This document shows, in pieces, positions 47,140 through 59,637 of a stretch of 64,000 nucleotides of DNA. Position numbers and translations under genes: made by a program. How positions within the stretch are numbered: the first letter of the stretch is position 1; every line of letters starts with the position of its first letter. The stretch is from assembly GCF_019649055.1 (NCBI RefSeq), contig NW_026570259.1:1-64000 (forward strand), in the 5' to 3' direction. The notes under the pieces were generated by a model. It searched no databases and was not told the DNA's origin. It was given only the letters and a program-made list of their open reading frames with translations. The stretch is from Paramacrobiotus metropolitanus (lineage: Eukaryota > Tardigrada > Eutardigrada > Parachela > Macrobiotidae).

Positions 47140-48161
47140 TAAGGCAACTATGTATACGCACAGGTTATACGCAGAACCAAATGTGCAAGTACACTTGTTC
47201 ACAGTCATCGTAACACGATACCATGTTGTGTTTTTGAATTTCATCATCGTGCCCTTTCCAAGAGTTTCTGTTCGCTGTAGACCAATAATGCGTGTATATG
47301 CAATGCTTCTGGCGTATTTCTACGGCAAGCGTTTTTTTTGTGAATACTGCAAGAATTGTACAGAGGAATCAGTAAATATCGAGAAAATCCAAACATAATG
47401 ATTAGTTTTGTTTATGAATGAAAACTCGCGATAATAAGTGAACATAGGACAGTAAAATCAATACGAGCATCTTTTTAGCATCAGTGATTTCAGCCGAAGA
47501 TTGCATCTACAGTTGTCGGCATTTTCAGGAATTAGGTATTTATCTCACCTTTGAATTCTCAGTCTCTTTAAGCAGTTGTTATTTAAGCGACAGCGATATC
47601 CATCTTTTTTTAAATTAGGACTGAAGTCCATACATTCAAGGTTGTAAGCGTTTAGCTTTTTACTTTTATCGGCAGTGCTCTAGTCTGCGGTACGTGTGAA
47701 TTCGAGGCTCCATTTGCGAAGCGCCAAATTGTCTCTTACTGGTTAGTGCGAAACTTTTCTGAGAAACAGTAGCAAATGCGCTAAGCAGTGAGTACAGTCT
47801 GTAGTCCTGTAGTCTGTGCATATGTACGGCACTAGTACCTACAATTACAGTACCACATGATTGTCAAACGAAGGCTGATTAAAACATTAGTAAGCCATTC
47901 TTTTAAGATTCGGCATACCACCGTGACAATTTTCTTTCAAAAACCGGTCTTTAATTGTTATTAGTTATTACACAGACAAGTATCCTGCTGCAAACGCTGT
48001 AGCTTCAGTCACATAGAATATGCACGCAAAAACGCATGCGTTTGCAGTAAATGTGATTAAGTCCTCATATGGTGCTTATTTAAGCTATGTAACTCAATTA
48101 ACCGAAAACATCTACAGGTTTGCAACACCACTAAAATACTTCACTGCTTCACGAAGTGAAG
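47140..48161. other. Upstream region of ethanolamine kinase copy 2
   Basis: Aligned with 22220-23187 of copy 1 with scattered indels; no exon recognised. Confidence 0.5.
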
Positions 48162-49823
48162 ATGGCCTCTCTTCCGCGCACATCATTTAATTTTGATCAC
48201 TACGATCCGGAAGCATCGGTGCGCACCATACTCCAGCATTTCCGCCCGGATTGGTTTGAGCGACTGGAAAGTGAGCGCTTAAAAATCGAAGATGTCACCG
48301 GTGGTTATACCAATAAACTCGTGGTGGTATATTTTGACGAGGATCCGCTGGAGAAAATTCTGATCAGGATTCACGGAGAAGACACCGGGAAAAATATTGA
48401 CCGCAAGGCCGAGCTACGAACTCTGCAAATCCTGTGGGAAATCTGTGGGAAAGTGTACGGTGTGTTTGGAAATGGCATGTGTTATGAGTATGTCAAAGGA
48501 GAAGCGCTGGAGCAGGAAATGACGGCCGATCCACACATCAGCATGCTCATCATCGAGAAACTGGTAAACGAATCAAAATACAAGCGGAAAATTTTCAATT
48601 TGAACGGAAATTAAAATACTAACATGAAAAAATTAAAAAAACTATGAATATAATAAAATCAGTTAAAAATAGGTGCGTTTTTGCATGTATCACTATGTAC
48701 ATAATATGCACAGAATGCCACAATTTTTTATCAGCAAATAAGAAAATGCATAAGTATTTGATGGTTGCACCTGTTGCGTTCTGTACATAATAGGTATGCT
48801 TTTTGGAATATTACTGCTTGTACGTAGTAATATTCCAAAAAGGCACTTATTATTAACGGATTTTTAAATTTTTCATTATGAACAATTTCCTTATACGTAA
48901 TGCAAGACGCACTAGTTTTACTGGGGGACTATTTAATGAAGGAAGTGCACAATGTATTTAAATACTGCCACAGTAAAATTAGTGCGCCTGGGCAATACCT
49001 AATTTTTTATTGGATATTGGAGCTACTTATGCAAATAGTTACTGTAGACTTTAAATCCTGCTTTTCTTTAGCTTTAAATTTTCTGTGCGTACGTATGCGC
49101 TTTAAATGAATATGAATCACCAGTTTCCCTTTAAATTTCCTTTAAGACTCACCACTCTTTACAATCTGTATATCTATAGGTGCAATTGCACTGCATTTAC
49201 CGTCAGAAGGGATCCCATCCGCGCACTTCCTCTTCGACAAACTTCACACCATGCTGCGGCAATCTCCCAAAACATTCAGCGATCCGACTACTGAAAACAC
49301 ATTTCGCTCGCTGAACTTCCCGAACCACAAATACTTCGAAGCCGAAGTTAATTTCCTGCAGACCGTCCACGAGAGCAACGTCTCCCCGGAAGTCTTCTGC
49401 CACAATGACCTTTTCTACCGCAACATCCTGTACGATGAGGACGCCGACCAGATCCGCTTTATCGACTTCGAGTACGCCGGTCTCAACTATCAAGCGTACG
49501 ATATTGGCAATCACTTCAACGAATGGTGCGGCGTGGATGATGTGGATTACAGTCGGTATCCTAGCCGGGAAGTGCAGATGGTCTGGTTGCGCTATTATCT
49601 GCAATGCTGGCATCACGCCCATGGACGGGAGGAAGAGACGGTGGACGAGGAGGAAGTGGAGCGAATGTATTTGACGGTCAACCGGTTCGCGCTGGTGGCG
49701 CATCTGTTCTGGATTATCTGGAGCTTCCAGCAGGCGGAGTCATCCAGTATTGAGTTTGATTATCTTACATATGGCAAGAAACGGCTGGATGAATATCAGA
49801 AGCGGAAAGCAGTACTGTTTTAA
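48162..49823 (+). pseudogene. Ethanolamine kinase, copy 2 (frameshifted in exon 2)
   Basis: Same gene as copy 1. Exon 1 is 48162-48563 and is in frame throughout (DVTGGYTNKLVVVYF, GEDTGKNIDRKAELRTL, YEYVKGEALEQEM), but lacks two codons at the ILSERK position. Exon 2 is 49180-49823. It starts QLHCIYRQKGSHPRTS, then misses one C present in copy 1 (CTTCC-CTCTTCG) near 49226 and goes out of frame until MLRQSPKT. It also lacks three codons (ELT) by an in-frame deletion before VHESNVSPEVFCHNDL. The catalytic HNDLFYRN and IDFEYAGLNY motifs are intact. The intron is about 616 bp against 114 bp in copy 1. So each copy carries one frame lesion, in different exons. Confidence 0.8.
48799..48842. repeat. 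Perfect 17-bp hairpin in kinase copy 2 intron
   Basis: CTTTTTGGAATATTACT and its exact complement separated by 10 bases. It lies in the intron segment absent from copy 1, so the extra intron sequence may be a small insertion element. Confidence 0.7.
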
Positions 49824-50114
49824 TACTTTGTACACTGCATCCGTTTAAGTTATAGCTACTTTAATAGCATAAGTCCAGGTTGTTGACGGATCGTGGTATT
49901 TTACTTTGTTGTATGATACACTTTGTACCTGAAGGCTTTCTCAACAGTTCTATGGGAGTGGAAACAGTAATAAAGAAGTTTTTGGTTTCTATTGAATGGT
50001 GTTAATTGACTGAATAAATTTCAAAAATAGAATAAATAGTTTTACAAATTCATTTCCGAAAGGAGTATGTTCTCCAAGGGCAAAATACGTATAAGTACAC
50101 ACGAGGGCTTATAT
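49824..50114. other. Downstream flank of kinase copy 2
   Basis: Aligned with 24363-24640 of copy 1; no gene. Confidence 0.5.
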
Positions 50115-50341
50115 TAGTGACCATCCATAAATTACGTACGCAGAAAACCACGATTTTTTACCCCCCTCCCCCTTCGTAGCGGTCCGTCACGTTTGCTTGA
50201 CCCCTCCCCCTGGTTCGTTCGATCGTAATACATGGAGCGGACCACCCCCTCCCCCGGGTTCGCCAAGGCCGTCACAGCTTGTCACATTTTTTGGACCCCT
50301 CCCTCCCTAGTTCGCTGCGTACGTAATTTATGGATCGCCCC
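50115..50341. mobile_element. Small terminal-inverted-repeat transposon (MITE)
   Basis: About 225 bp present only in copy 2; copy 1 reads straight through at about 24651. Perfect 21-bp inverted ends at 50123-50143 and 50315-50335 (ATCCATAAATTACGTACGCA on the left). The interior is C-rich with ACCCCCCTCCCCC and GACCCCTCCCCC blocks and no coding capacity. CTTAT flanks both sides (50109-50113 and 50341-50345) as a probable target duplication. MITEs with ATCCATAAATTACGT ends and CCCCTCCCCC interiors are widespread in arthropods and relatives; I cannot assign the superfamily. Confidence 0.8.
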
Positions 50342-51271
50342 TTATGTTGCTGTGCGCAGGAGAAACGTACTGTAATAACAAAAACAGAATGCGTACCATT
50401 CATCCTGTATATCAGTATTTTGGTAAATCAACAATAGTCGGCAGCTACAACCAAGCTTCCCCGACAAACGAATTACAAAAGCATTTAAAAATTGTAAAAA
50501 TCCTTTTATTCCTGCGGTGGTGTGCGTGTCACAACTATTGGGTGTACTGTATGTAAAACTCTTTTTTGTGACGGTATCACAGGTGGTCAGTCTTGCGCGG
50601 GTAGGAGTAAAAAATTACCAATTGCGGGCCATACTAAAAATACGGGAGATCGTTTACGCCTTATTCTAGAGTACTAGAATGCCGAGCAGTACGTCAGTAT
50701 TAGGTCGATGGTCGGTAGGCCGATGATATTGTTATAGATCGTGCACTGCATTAACAAGGTACCGGTGTTTCGGTTTCCGTAAGTTTTCAGTTATCTACAA
50801 CATGTTCAAGTTTAATAAGCTGGTACAGGGCATCTAAAGTAATGGGTGCTAAAGGTTAACACCAAACTGTTTGCAGATCCATGTCATTCTGCACCTGAAT
50901 CACTTCCTCCCAAGCAAGGATATCCTGAAAAATGTTACATCAGAATTTGTGTAATAGATTGCCGAAAAAACGCGTTTGGAATACCGTAGTCTGATTTGGA
51001 TGATCGTTAGTTATGTAAACGCGGTTTCCGAGATATATTGTCACGTTGATGCGGCGTACGCATGGAGGTCCACTTCCGATATGAACATGGGGCATTACCG
51101 TTTACTTTTTAGTTGTACATCTTTTGAATAAGGAAATTTTATTCCCTTAACCTTGCACACGGTTTACTTCTAAGGATCAGTGCTCTAAAATAGCAGAGTA
51201 GTGGTTAATTGGAGATCGGTACTGTTTCTCCTTTCTGGGGTGCATCCCATTACCTCCACATCTTATCAACA
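50342..51271. other. Copy 2 flank: empty LTR target site and disrupted small ORF
   Basis: Holds the uninterrupted target CTACAACATGTTCAAG near 50797. On the minus strand it holds the small ORF homologous to 35052-35291 (ATG at 51095), broken here by TGA near 50945. Confidence 0.6.
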
Positions 51272-53805
51272 ATGATTTATCATACAGCTGCAGCTTGTTT
51301 TATATTTTTTGTGGTAAGTTTACAAACCATATGCATTTAGTGTTTCTAAAAGTGTTTGCCAAAGGTATCTGTAATACTCGTATGGATTGCAAGCATACCG
51401 TAAGTTGTTTATCATTGCACATAATTAAATAAGATAATCTGTCGCAATTTACTTTCCTCAACGGTATAATTACTTAAATAAAGTACAAACGCTACTGGAG
51501 ATTCGAGCAATTGTAGTTCAGTAATTTATTCGTAAAATCGATATATGTATTATCCGTTATTCTCATACATGTACAAAATTACAACGGCAGGGAAGCAGTA
51601 GAATATATACAAACATATTCTATATAATTAATTTTAGTGGCTTGTACTGCGTTAGAACACGTACAAGCTTGTCCGGTAATTTCTGTCGTAAAGGTACAGA
51701 TAGCACACATTTAGCGCGAAGTTTGCGCTATAGCGATTGCCACTACACTACGTTTGGCGTAACACGCAAATTTGTGTATTTCGCTGTATTGAACCGGCAG
51801 AAATTACCGGACAAACTTGTACACATTAAAGACAAGATGAATTTCATAGCTGCGTAGAGATTTGAACCGATAACCGTTGCATCTTCACGAAATCAAGGTC
51901 ATCGTAATTGTGTGATGTGATTAGCCTTCGCTCACGTTTTTGTGAGCAGAGCTATCTAATTTTGACTTGGATAAAGCTTTTGAATTTGGTAGAACTGCAG
52001 TGATACAGCGCAAAAAGTATTTTCTGATGCACTAAAATTTAACCATGCTGCACTGGAATTTAAATTTTTTACTTGTTTAACACTTTTTTAATGCTACACA
52101 GTACTCATACAGTGTGGTGCGTTGTTTGTGCATTCTGCTAGTGACATCCTTGTCGAACTGGTTGAGAAAAACAGCACGGAGCCATAAAGATAAGTACGAG
52201 TGTCTGCATCTCGTGGTTTCTGCATTGCAGATAACATTAGGAATCGCATTAGCCCGGCATGATGTCCACAAAGAATCTCTTTCTTCGGTTCAAGATATTA
52301 CAGTATCGCTTTCTTATGACCTATCAAATATTGACACCAGACCAAAGCGGCAAGTGAATTATGAAACCGGCGGCATTCGGGCCTACAAGAGTCCAAAGAA
52401 TCGCCGGAAAGGTCGCAAAAAGTACAAGACAGGGACAGCCTACGCCGGCGCACAGCCTCGTCCCTATGGCGGAGACGGATCCCGACCCACTAAGCCGTAT
52501 AATGAGCCCTACAACAATCCCGGCCCATCCTACAACAATGCGCCAAACCAACCAAACTATCCATCGGCGGATCCCTCCATCCAATACAACTCACAACCGC
52601 CCTACTACTCTCCGGCACCAGAACAGACTTACCAGCCAAAGTCGTACGACAACTATCCTGCCCAGCCGCCCATGAATTACAGGTGATCGCCATGTGCAGC
52701 AAATACACAAACAGAAATAAATGTAAAATTATACACGTCCATATATTGTCCGTACAGACACACTGATCTCGTATATAAAAAGCTATATTTTTCGTAGTTT
52801 AGTAATTGCCCATGATACGTGCAACAAATAGTTGCATTAATTTTTATTTTAGTTCATACAGTGCTCAAAACGCGTATCCGTCCGTACTTCCATACCAGAC
52901 CCAACCGGCTGGATATGCCACCGGGTACCCAAACGCACTGCATCGTAATACCAGGTAAAGTTTTTCAAGAGCACTGTAATTTCCCATGATTATAATGTGT
53001 GAGAAACTCTTTAGAAAAATGCAAATTTTACCGTAAATGTCCAATTTCACGGCGTTATTGCATGGAATCGTACAGTGCAATAATCTGGTTGCTTATATGT
53101 AGTGGATTTTACGCGGAAGAAGGACAGCCGCCGGTAATGCCGGCTTACCCTCCACCCAACCCGTATTCCGCTCCTCCTTATCCACAACCTCCGCCGCCAC
53201 AGTACTCCGCCCCGCCTCAACCCTACGCTCCTCGTTTCATTCAACAACAGTCGTACGGCGGGGCCGCGGATTACCCCAAACCCGCTGACTATCCCCGACC
53301 AGCTCCCCCCGTGCCGCCGTACGGCGATGGCTATCAAGGTGCACCACCCATACCGGCACCCACATACAATCAGCCGCCAGCGTATCCAGTGGGACCAACA
53401 CCCAACAATCCACCACCACCAGTAAACTATCCCGCCCAGTCTGCGCCGTACTCCGCTGGTTACGGCGCCAACCCGCCACCGCATCCGGGTCAACCGTGTT
53501 ACGCGCCGGACGGTACGGTGGTTCCCTGTACATATCCCGGTGCCCCAGTGGGACCGGGCTACTATCCTTCCAGTTCCCCTCGCCCCGTGTCCAGTACACC
53601 GGCATCGAGTACGGCGGCGCCCGGCAATTCCACGGTCGCTTCATCCACGGCGGGGTCAACGGATTCCAGTAGTGCCAGTACGGATGCCGGGTCCACGGCG
53701 GCCAGTACGGCGGCGTCCAGCAGCAGTGGCACAGATCCCACGGCTTCGCCAGCCTCCACAGATTCGACCAGTGCAGCAACCGACTCGACTTCCACTTCAC
53801 CGTAG
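51272..53805 (+). CDS. Secreted Pro/Tyr-rich protein with basic segment and Ser/Thr mucin tail, copy 2
   Basis: Exons 51272-51313, 52231-52682, 52853-52954, 53103-53805 (1299 nt, 432 residues, frame closes). Order of parts: signal peptide split by intron 1; furin-like RPKRQ; GGIRAYKSPKNRRKGRKKY, a strongly basic cluster; an Asn/Pro/Tyr-rich stretch; the symmetric 102-nt module ending YPNALHRNT; GFYAEEGQPPVMPAYP followed by about 130 Pro/Tyr residues in repeats of PPxPxY type (PAYPVGPTPNNPPPP); then CYAPDGTVVPC, a likely disulphide pair; then about 80 residues of Ser/Thr/Ala ending STSTSP. Likely an extracellular structural or adhesive protein. This is the full-length ancestor-like form of the duplicated pair. 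Confidence 0.8.
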
Positions 53806-54347
53806 TTTAGACCAGGAAAATGGAGGCCTCGAAGCCAACAAACGAAGTTACTAAGAGTGGAACTGCACTTGCAGATTATTTAGACACCTGGTTTAAAACA
53901 GCATAACCATCAGAATTTGTACAAATAAAATTTTAGAATTAATTATGCTTTCGATGTTTTAATCGTAACAGTGGTCTGATTTACCTTGTATATTGTATTA
54001 TCGACTTTTTTGTACTCATACTCGTATATTGCGATAATAAAACAATAAATTCGCCCATTCGGTGTGATAAGATTTATTAAGATTTACGCGCGCAACGCTA
54101 CTTTAACAATTCAGTAGCTTACATGATCACGTGTGCAACATAAATTTTAATAGATGCCAGTTTTCTAGCTAAAAACAGACGGAATTTTGCAAAACGTTTT
54201 CAAGGCAACCTTGAGGCCATGACAGACCAAAAACCCAAATAAATATCACAAACCAGCTCCAAAAAAAACCAAACCAAAAATCCTCGGAGAAAAATACAAT
54301 ATTTATAATCACAAAAACTGAAACTTTTGGTTTAGAATCAGCAAGAT
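53806..54347. other. Convergent 3' region
   Basis: AATAAAATTTT at 53925 and ATAATAAAACAATAAA near 54035 are likely polyadenylation signals of the Pro-rich gene. Nothing else seen before the zinc-finger gene's stop. Confidence 0.5.
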
Positions 54348-57300
54348 TCATATGCGCCCACTGGACACCGCTGCATATGCAGAGTCGATGGCCCGCCGAA
54401 AAACGAGTGCCGCATTTTCCACGGAACACTTCGATGCTCTAAATTCAATTTTTAATCCTCCGTTATCCGTTAGGGAAGAGCGCGCAGACTCGCCCGTTTC
54501 TGAGATTCTTTTAACCTTTGGCAATCCACCCGCCCTTATTTGTGGTTCATCCATTTCAGAGGATAAACGTTTCGCTGGAATCGCCACTAGCTGCTGTTTA
54601 AAAAACATTTAACATTATTTAACATTTAACAAAAACCTGTGTGCTTTTGTGTGTCGATTCCTCAGTATACCGGTAACTTCTTCTTTGCATCTACTTCCAT
54701 GACTGGAGTTTTATTGCAAGATGAAATCTGGAAACAAAAACCGCAAAAAAACATTTTAAAATGGTTTGTAATCAAAAACGATCAGTTCACTGGCTATGAG
54801 CGTTTGGGTTGCCCAAATCTTACATATAACAGATACAGATACTTGGGAAAATCGCAATAAGAAAACTGTACTTTATTTATCTGTACCTGAGCTTCCACAG
54901 GTACAGCAGCGGAGACACAGAGATCAGGTCTTCCATTGGGAAGGATAAGCCGCGTCGGCTTAGGGCAAATTTTTTGGTCCTGAGGACCTACATTTTTTAA
55001 TGAAAAATGTTAACAGCATTCACCGAAATCGCACCGAAATTCAGTAACTTTCATCAACGTGAAAATTAAATTCCATTTTCTAAAGTGCCAACTAACTCAA
55101 AACATATTGCGCAAAAGGAATACTTTCATTTAAAATTCAATATGAATATGAAATTTAGTGCAAATAGTTATGTCGGTTGCTTTAAAATAATTTTCACTAC
55201 GTCTATACATAAATAGTGAATTCTGAAATAAGTACTGATTTAAGTACGAGTACCTTGTGCTGGGGCCTGCGCAGTGCGTGCAGTCGATGTGGCAGGGTCC
55301 AGAACATTAGGGGCAGATTTACTGTGCTCTATGAAATGCTGGAACAGATGATTTTCCAGGTCAGCAGGGCTTCCACATTGTTTCAAGCACAAAGCGCACG
55401 TCGTCTTCATGGCTTCTACGGTTAAGTTTTTTAGCAAGGATTATCGTTTTCACTCCGATGAAGTCAATCCAGAAAATCGGATTTTGGAGCTTACCCCATT
55501 TGGAATCACCTACGCAAAACAACCAGCGGCAAAGCAATTAGACCACATCGTTTTTTTATGAGCGATTCGCCGTTTGTACCATTGGGATTGATCTTCGCAC
55601 TCTTTTCCGCTGCTATATGCTCCAGTAGATGCTTCCCCAGGTCCAGATTTTTTGTGAAGACTTGGCCGCAGGCTTTGCAAGGGAACTGGCCATCCACTGG
55701 AACCATGCGACACGACTTATTAAATAACTGCCAATTAATCGATTACGAGTACTGAATAAATGAAGTATGGTAATTACCAGAATTAATTAGCACGAATGGG
55801 GGCGCTGGTCTTGGTGTCACAATGCCCACTGAAGGAAATACGGTTGGCAGTCGCTGGAGATATCCATTCTGCATGTAATAGCGAACAAAACAATCAAAAG
55901 GTTCACATTACTGAATATGGAATCTACTCTAAAAGTGTTTATTAACAAGTCGATCGTCTAAAAAATTAAGTATAATTCCACGTTGACATTTTGAAACAGA
56001 TTCACGAATATACCGGATGAGGAGCAACAGGAACGACTGGACGAGAGAACACTGGCGGAGTTGGGAAGGAGAGTGGAAGGGCAGCGCTCCCGGCTGGAGA
56101 GCGCAATGCAGAATGGCTCATCAAATGGAAACCGAACTGCTGCCGATCGAAAAAATTCATCCCACACAAACAACATGTCAGGGGAGCTACAAAATTTCAT
56201 ATAATCTTAGAACAGTCCCAAATAATACGTTTTAACTTAATTACCAAGTGGCATACGAAGCACTGGTCGGGGTCCCATCCTGATTTTCGGCAACTGACGA
56301 TTTATTTCCCCCAAGCACTGCACTTCGTCAATACTGGGACTAGCCGCCTTTTCTGTAAAGACAGTAATTAATTAATTTTGACATCAACATACAAATTTCG
56401 TATCAGACGTAGCAGGTACAACCGAAATGAAGTTATGTCGATATCTCAATTCAATTATTCAATCTCTGGATTGTTGCGCCAGCAATAAAAATCGACAAAT
56501 CAACAGACAGTGTTAAGCCTTACCAACGACAGGACTCTCTGGACGTTCCGGAGGCACAAATTTAACGAGTTTCAAACCTACAGTTTCACATTTTATCAAC
56601 AAAAGATACGAGTACTGATACAAATCGTAAGTGGATAACCGAGAAATGCAATACCTGGATGATCAGTTCTAAAATGCTGTCGCAATTCATCTTCGTTCGG
56701 GAAGCTACTGCGACATTGAGGACAAAACACCGAGCCGGCACTGGATCGGCGGCAAGCAGTTGCGTGATAATCCAAGACCATTTTGTTATCGAGCCCTTTC
56801 CCGCAATATTCGCAAATAAACTCCCGTGTAACTGTCAATACGTAAAGAATTATTAATTGATAAAATTCAGTAAAGTCGATAAAACGCTACTCACTGTGCT
56901 TGGTGAGCTCATGCTCCGCTAATTTGTTTTCTGAAGAAAATTTCAACCCGCATTTCGCACAAGCATGCACACTTGGGATTTTCGTCATCTTTTCAGAAAC
57001 CTCCTTGGTACATATCTTTGCATATTTATGTTCATCCAAATAACTCTGCTGCAGGAACTCAGCGGAACAATTATCACAGGTGTATTTTGTCTCTGAAAAA
57101 TCACAAACCGATCGCACATGCTATACAGTGAAAATTTAACATATTTTAAAGCTGTTTTTAATAACTGAAGCAAAATTCGCATACGAAAACACAATTCACA
57201 CTTTACGATGGTCGATGATGACTATTAACTTACCCTTTGCATTAGGAAGGGAACATGTGGTCACATGTTTGTCCAGCGTGGTTTTCGAAAAGAAAATACA

Positions 57301-58774
57301 GGAACATTTTTCACATGAGAAACGCTCTGCTTCTTCATCAGGCACCGATAGGTCTTTCGGTGTGGAATCTACAAAACTATGCGTCTTGCTGATTGTTCAA
57401 AACATACAACAGGGTGTAATTTTGCAAGCTCCCATACATCTGACGTTGTATCACATTAACACTTTGCTCAAAAGGGATTAATTATGTGCAAACCTTCAGT
57501 TTTCGGCAAAGAACAAATCTCCACATGTCGATCCAATGCTAATTGTGAGAAGAAATTAGTCGAGCATTTCTCACAAGGATAATATCGGGCTCCCCCTACA
57601 AAAATAGATCATCCATTAATCGTCCGACTTTTCTTCTCCAGAATCCATGGAGCGATGGTGGTTCGTGTGACAAACGCTTTTATTAAAATACCTGGTTTCG
57701 AATCACCAATTCCCGTAAGGACAGTGTTGACTTTTTCTGCAAGGAAAACAAATTGCATTTTAAATGAACACATCCGCTACAGTGTGACCGCGCATTTCAG
57801 CGGCAGGATATTTTTCGCATAGCGTGGAATCTAACACAGCACAACATCACAATCCACCTGTATCGGAAGCTGCCTGGCCATGCGACCGTCTTCTTGACTG
57901 TCTGGTCTGAATTGTTCGTTTCGCGGGATCCAAGGGTGCTTGCGCCGTTAAATGACGCGACGAACCAACAGGCATCTCGGACTGATTTTCTGCAAATTGC
58001 AAAAATGGGCTAACAGTCTGCATAACAGTAATTAACAAAATTCCACAATAATTCCATTACTTTTACTTACCATTAGTGATTCAAACCACAAAAAAATTTT
58101 CAAAAAAAGCTGAACCCTCAGTGCTGTTTTTTACCACCCTATTTTAAGCCTTAAGGTACCAAACAAGTTCGACCAAGATGTAAAATATCCCCGCAATCAT
58201 TGCAAGTAAACAAAAAATCACCGTTCTCTGTTCAGTGCTGCAGTTAAGTATGCAATATCAGCTCACCTGCGCCTTTCTCGCCGTCCAACTTCTCCCGCAC
58301 AACCTGCACAGCAATCGTAAAACTCGTCGTCAACGCTGCTACCCCTGAACCGCTGTGTGATATGCTTCGGTCAATTATGGCGTCGAGATCCTGCTGCCGC
58401 GCCACAGGGAGACTCTTTCCCTTTCGATCTACAACACATTATTCAATCACTAAATACATTCCGCAATTAAGAGTAATTCCCAGCTCCCGAAGAATGCGCG
58501 CTGATAATTTCTACGTCTGAATAAAAACGTAGGTTTTCAATGGTGCCTGAAGTCATCGCTTCAAGCAGGCGCGAATCGCTCATGTCGATCCATAATTACC
58601 CTGCCATGTTAGGGTGAAAGGGAAGTCCTTCGGTATCTTGTCAGCAATCAGCATCCGCAGCAGGGAGAAAGAGTAAGATGGTTTATTATGCTTATCCGCG
58701 CTCACAGACGCATTGAGGAGAAACTCCCGTACCGATCCGCCAGGGAAGTGAACTTCGAAATTAATAAAGTCCAT
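54348..58774 (-). CDS. Multi-exon C2H2 zinc-finger protein
   Basis: Nuclear DNA- or RNA-binding protein assembled from short minus-strand exons. N-terminal exon 58774-about 58612 (MDFINFEVHFPGGSVREFLL, not a finger), then SMSDSRLLEAMTSGTIEN (a frame or splice uncertainty lies between them), DLDAIIDRSISHSG and EMPVGSSRHLTAQA. Fingers in order: YYPCEKCSTNFFSQLALDRH, FSCEKCSCIFFSKTTLDKH, YTCDNCSAEFLQQSYLDEH, HACAKCGLKFSSENKLAEH, FICEYCGKGLDNKMVLDYH, VFCPQCRSSFPNEDELRQHF, then GLKLVKFVPPERPESPVV and PSIDEVQCLGEINRQ linkers, FPCKACGQVFTKNLDLGKH, and CALCLKQCGSPADLENHLF. A last exon (54600-54348) contains KRISETGESARSSLTDNGG. Several fingers end H-x3-4-C rather than H. At least eight fingers; ligand unknown. 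Confidence 0.7.
56000..56204 (+). other. Coding-like exon on the opposite strand inside the zinc-finger gene
   Basis: Preceded by an acceptor (TTTGAAACAG|AT) and open to a TAA at 56204. The peptide begins FTNIPDEEQQERLDERTLAE, continues LGRRVEGQRSRLESAMQN and ends Ser/Asn-rich. Its heptad-like Leu/Arg/Glu pattern suggests a coiled coil. The minus-strand reading of the same bases looks non-coding. No other plus-strand exon was found nearby, so it is either a nested gene's last exon or a captured fragment. Confidence 0.4.
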
Positions 58775-59637
58775 GATTCATGGGAAAATCAGATTCCCAG
58801 ATTCGCGGACTGACGGATGAATCATCCAACCCAAATCATCGAACCCTGACACCAGCAGAGGATGCAAAACAACTGTAAGTCCGTAAATAAGAAACCGAAC
58901 TAGAGAAAATAAGAAAACGACTTTAGAGTGTAGACTAGGTCACTAGTGACTAGAGTACCAAAAGGCTCTGTATGATTCTGTGCGCAGTGCTCACTACACA
59001 GTTCGGCAGTGTGCAATAGCTGCATATTTGCGCCAATGGGCACTGGCCAGTGCTTATTGCGTCCATCGTTCTACAAATTATGGTAAGTTATTAAATTTAT
59101 CTTTTTGGAAATTTGCATGTCAACTTTTCACCCAATTATTGTAAAAAATGCCACTGTAATACAGTAGTAACAACTAACAAGCCAACCTAGCTTCGGAGTC
59201 AAAAAAAGCTATTCTAATGGATATCCTGCTCGGCTTGGCGATAAAGTACAACGAAGTGCTTAATCGGACATTCTGACCAAATCTGTAACTTTTTTATTGA
59301 CTTGCATATTATGCCTTCAACGGCAAGTCTTACATATTTGTCTTACATACCCACGCCGGAAATGGCCTGAAACTATTCTAACTGCGGGCAGAATATTAAG
59401 CGAGCAGTGAATATAGGGACACTGGTCACTAGATATGCAAGTACACGACACGAGAAGAATGAAAATAATACAACCAAAAGGACTTAATAACATTTTCGAA
59501 TATGTCAGTCAATTTCGAAATCACACTCTGCAGGGGATATCTGGCATTAATTCTCGCCTTCAGCTAGTAACCACAGACGTAATTTTACGTATGTCAATAC
59601 ATCAACGAACATGTTTTGCTAGTTTCATAGTACCCAC
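58775..59637. other. Intergenic between zinc-finger gene and trypsin
   Basis: No exon recognised. Likely promoter side of the zinc-finger gene. Confidence 0.4.

Larger units (their letters stand above)
46242..53495 (+). repeat. Segmental duplication, copy 2
   Basis: Begins with GTAAAAGCA in what corresponds to intron 4 of lipocalin-like gene C. It runs through ethanolamine kinase and the small divergent ORF to the Pro-rich gene. Relative to copy 1 it lacks the LTR element, carries a small inverted-repeat transposon at 50115 and has a much longer kinase intron. Confidence 0.85.

Noticed and set aside
53047-53800. Long minus-strand frames (Trp/Arg/Gly-rich, then others)
   Set aside because: Shadows of the Pro-rich exon (CCN codons read as NGG); no splice signals.
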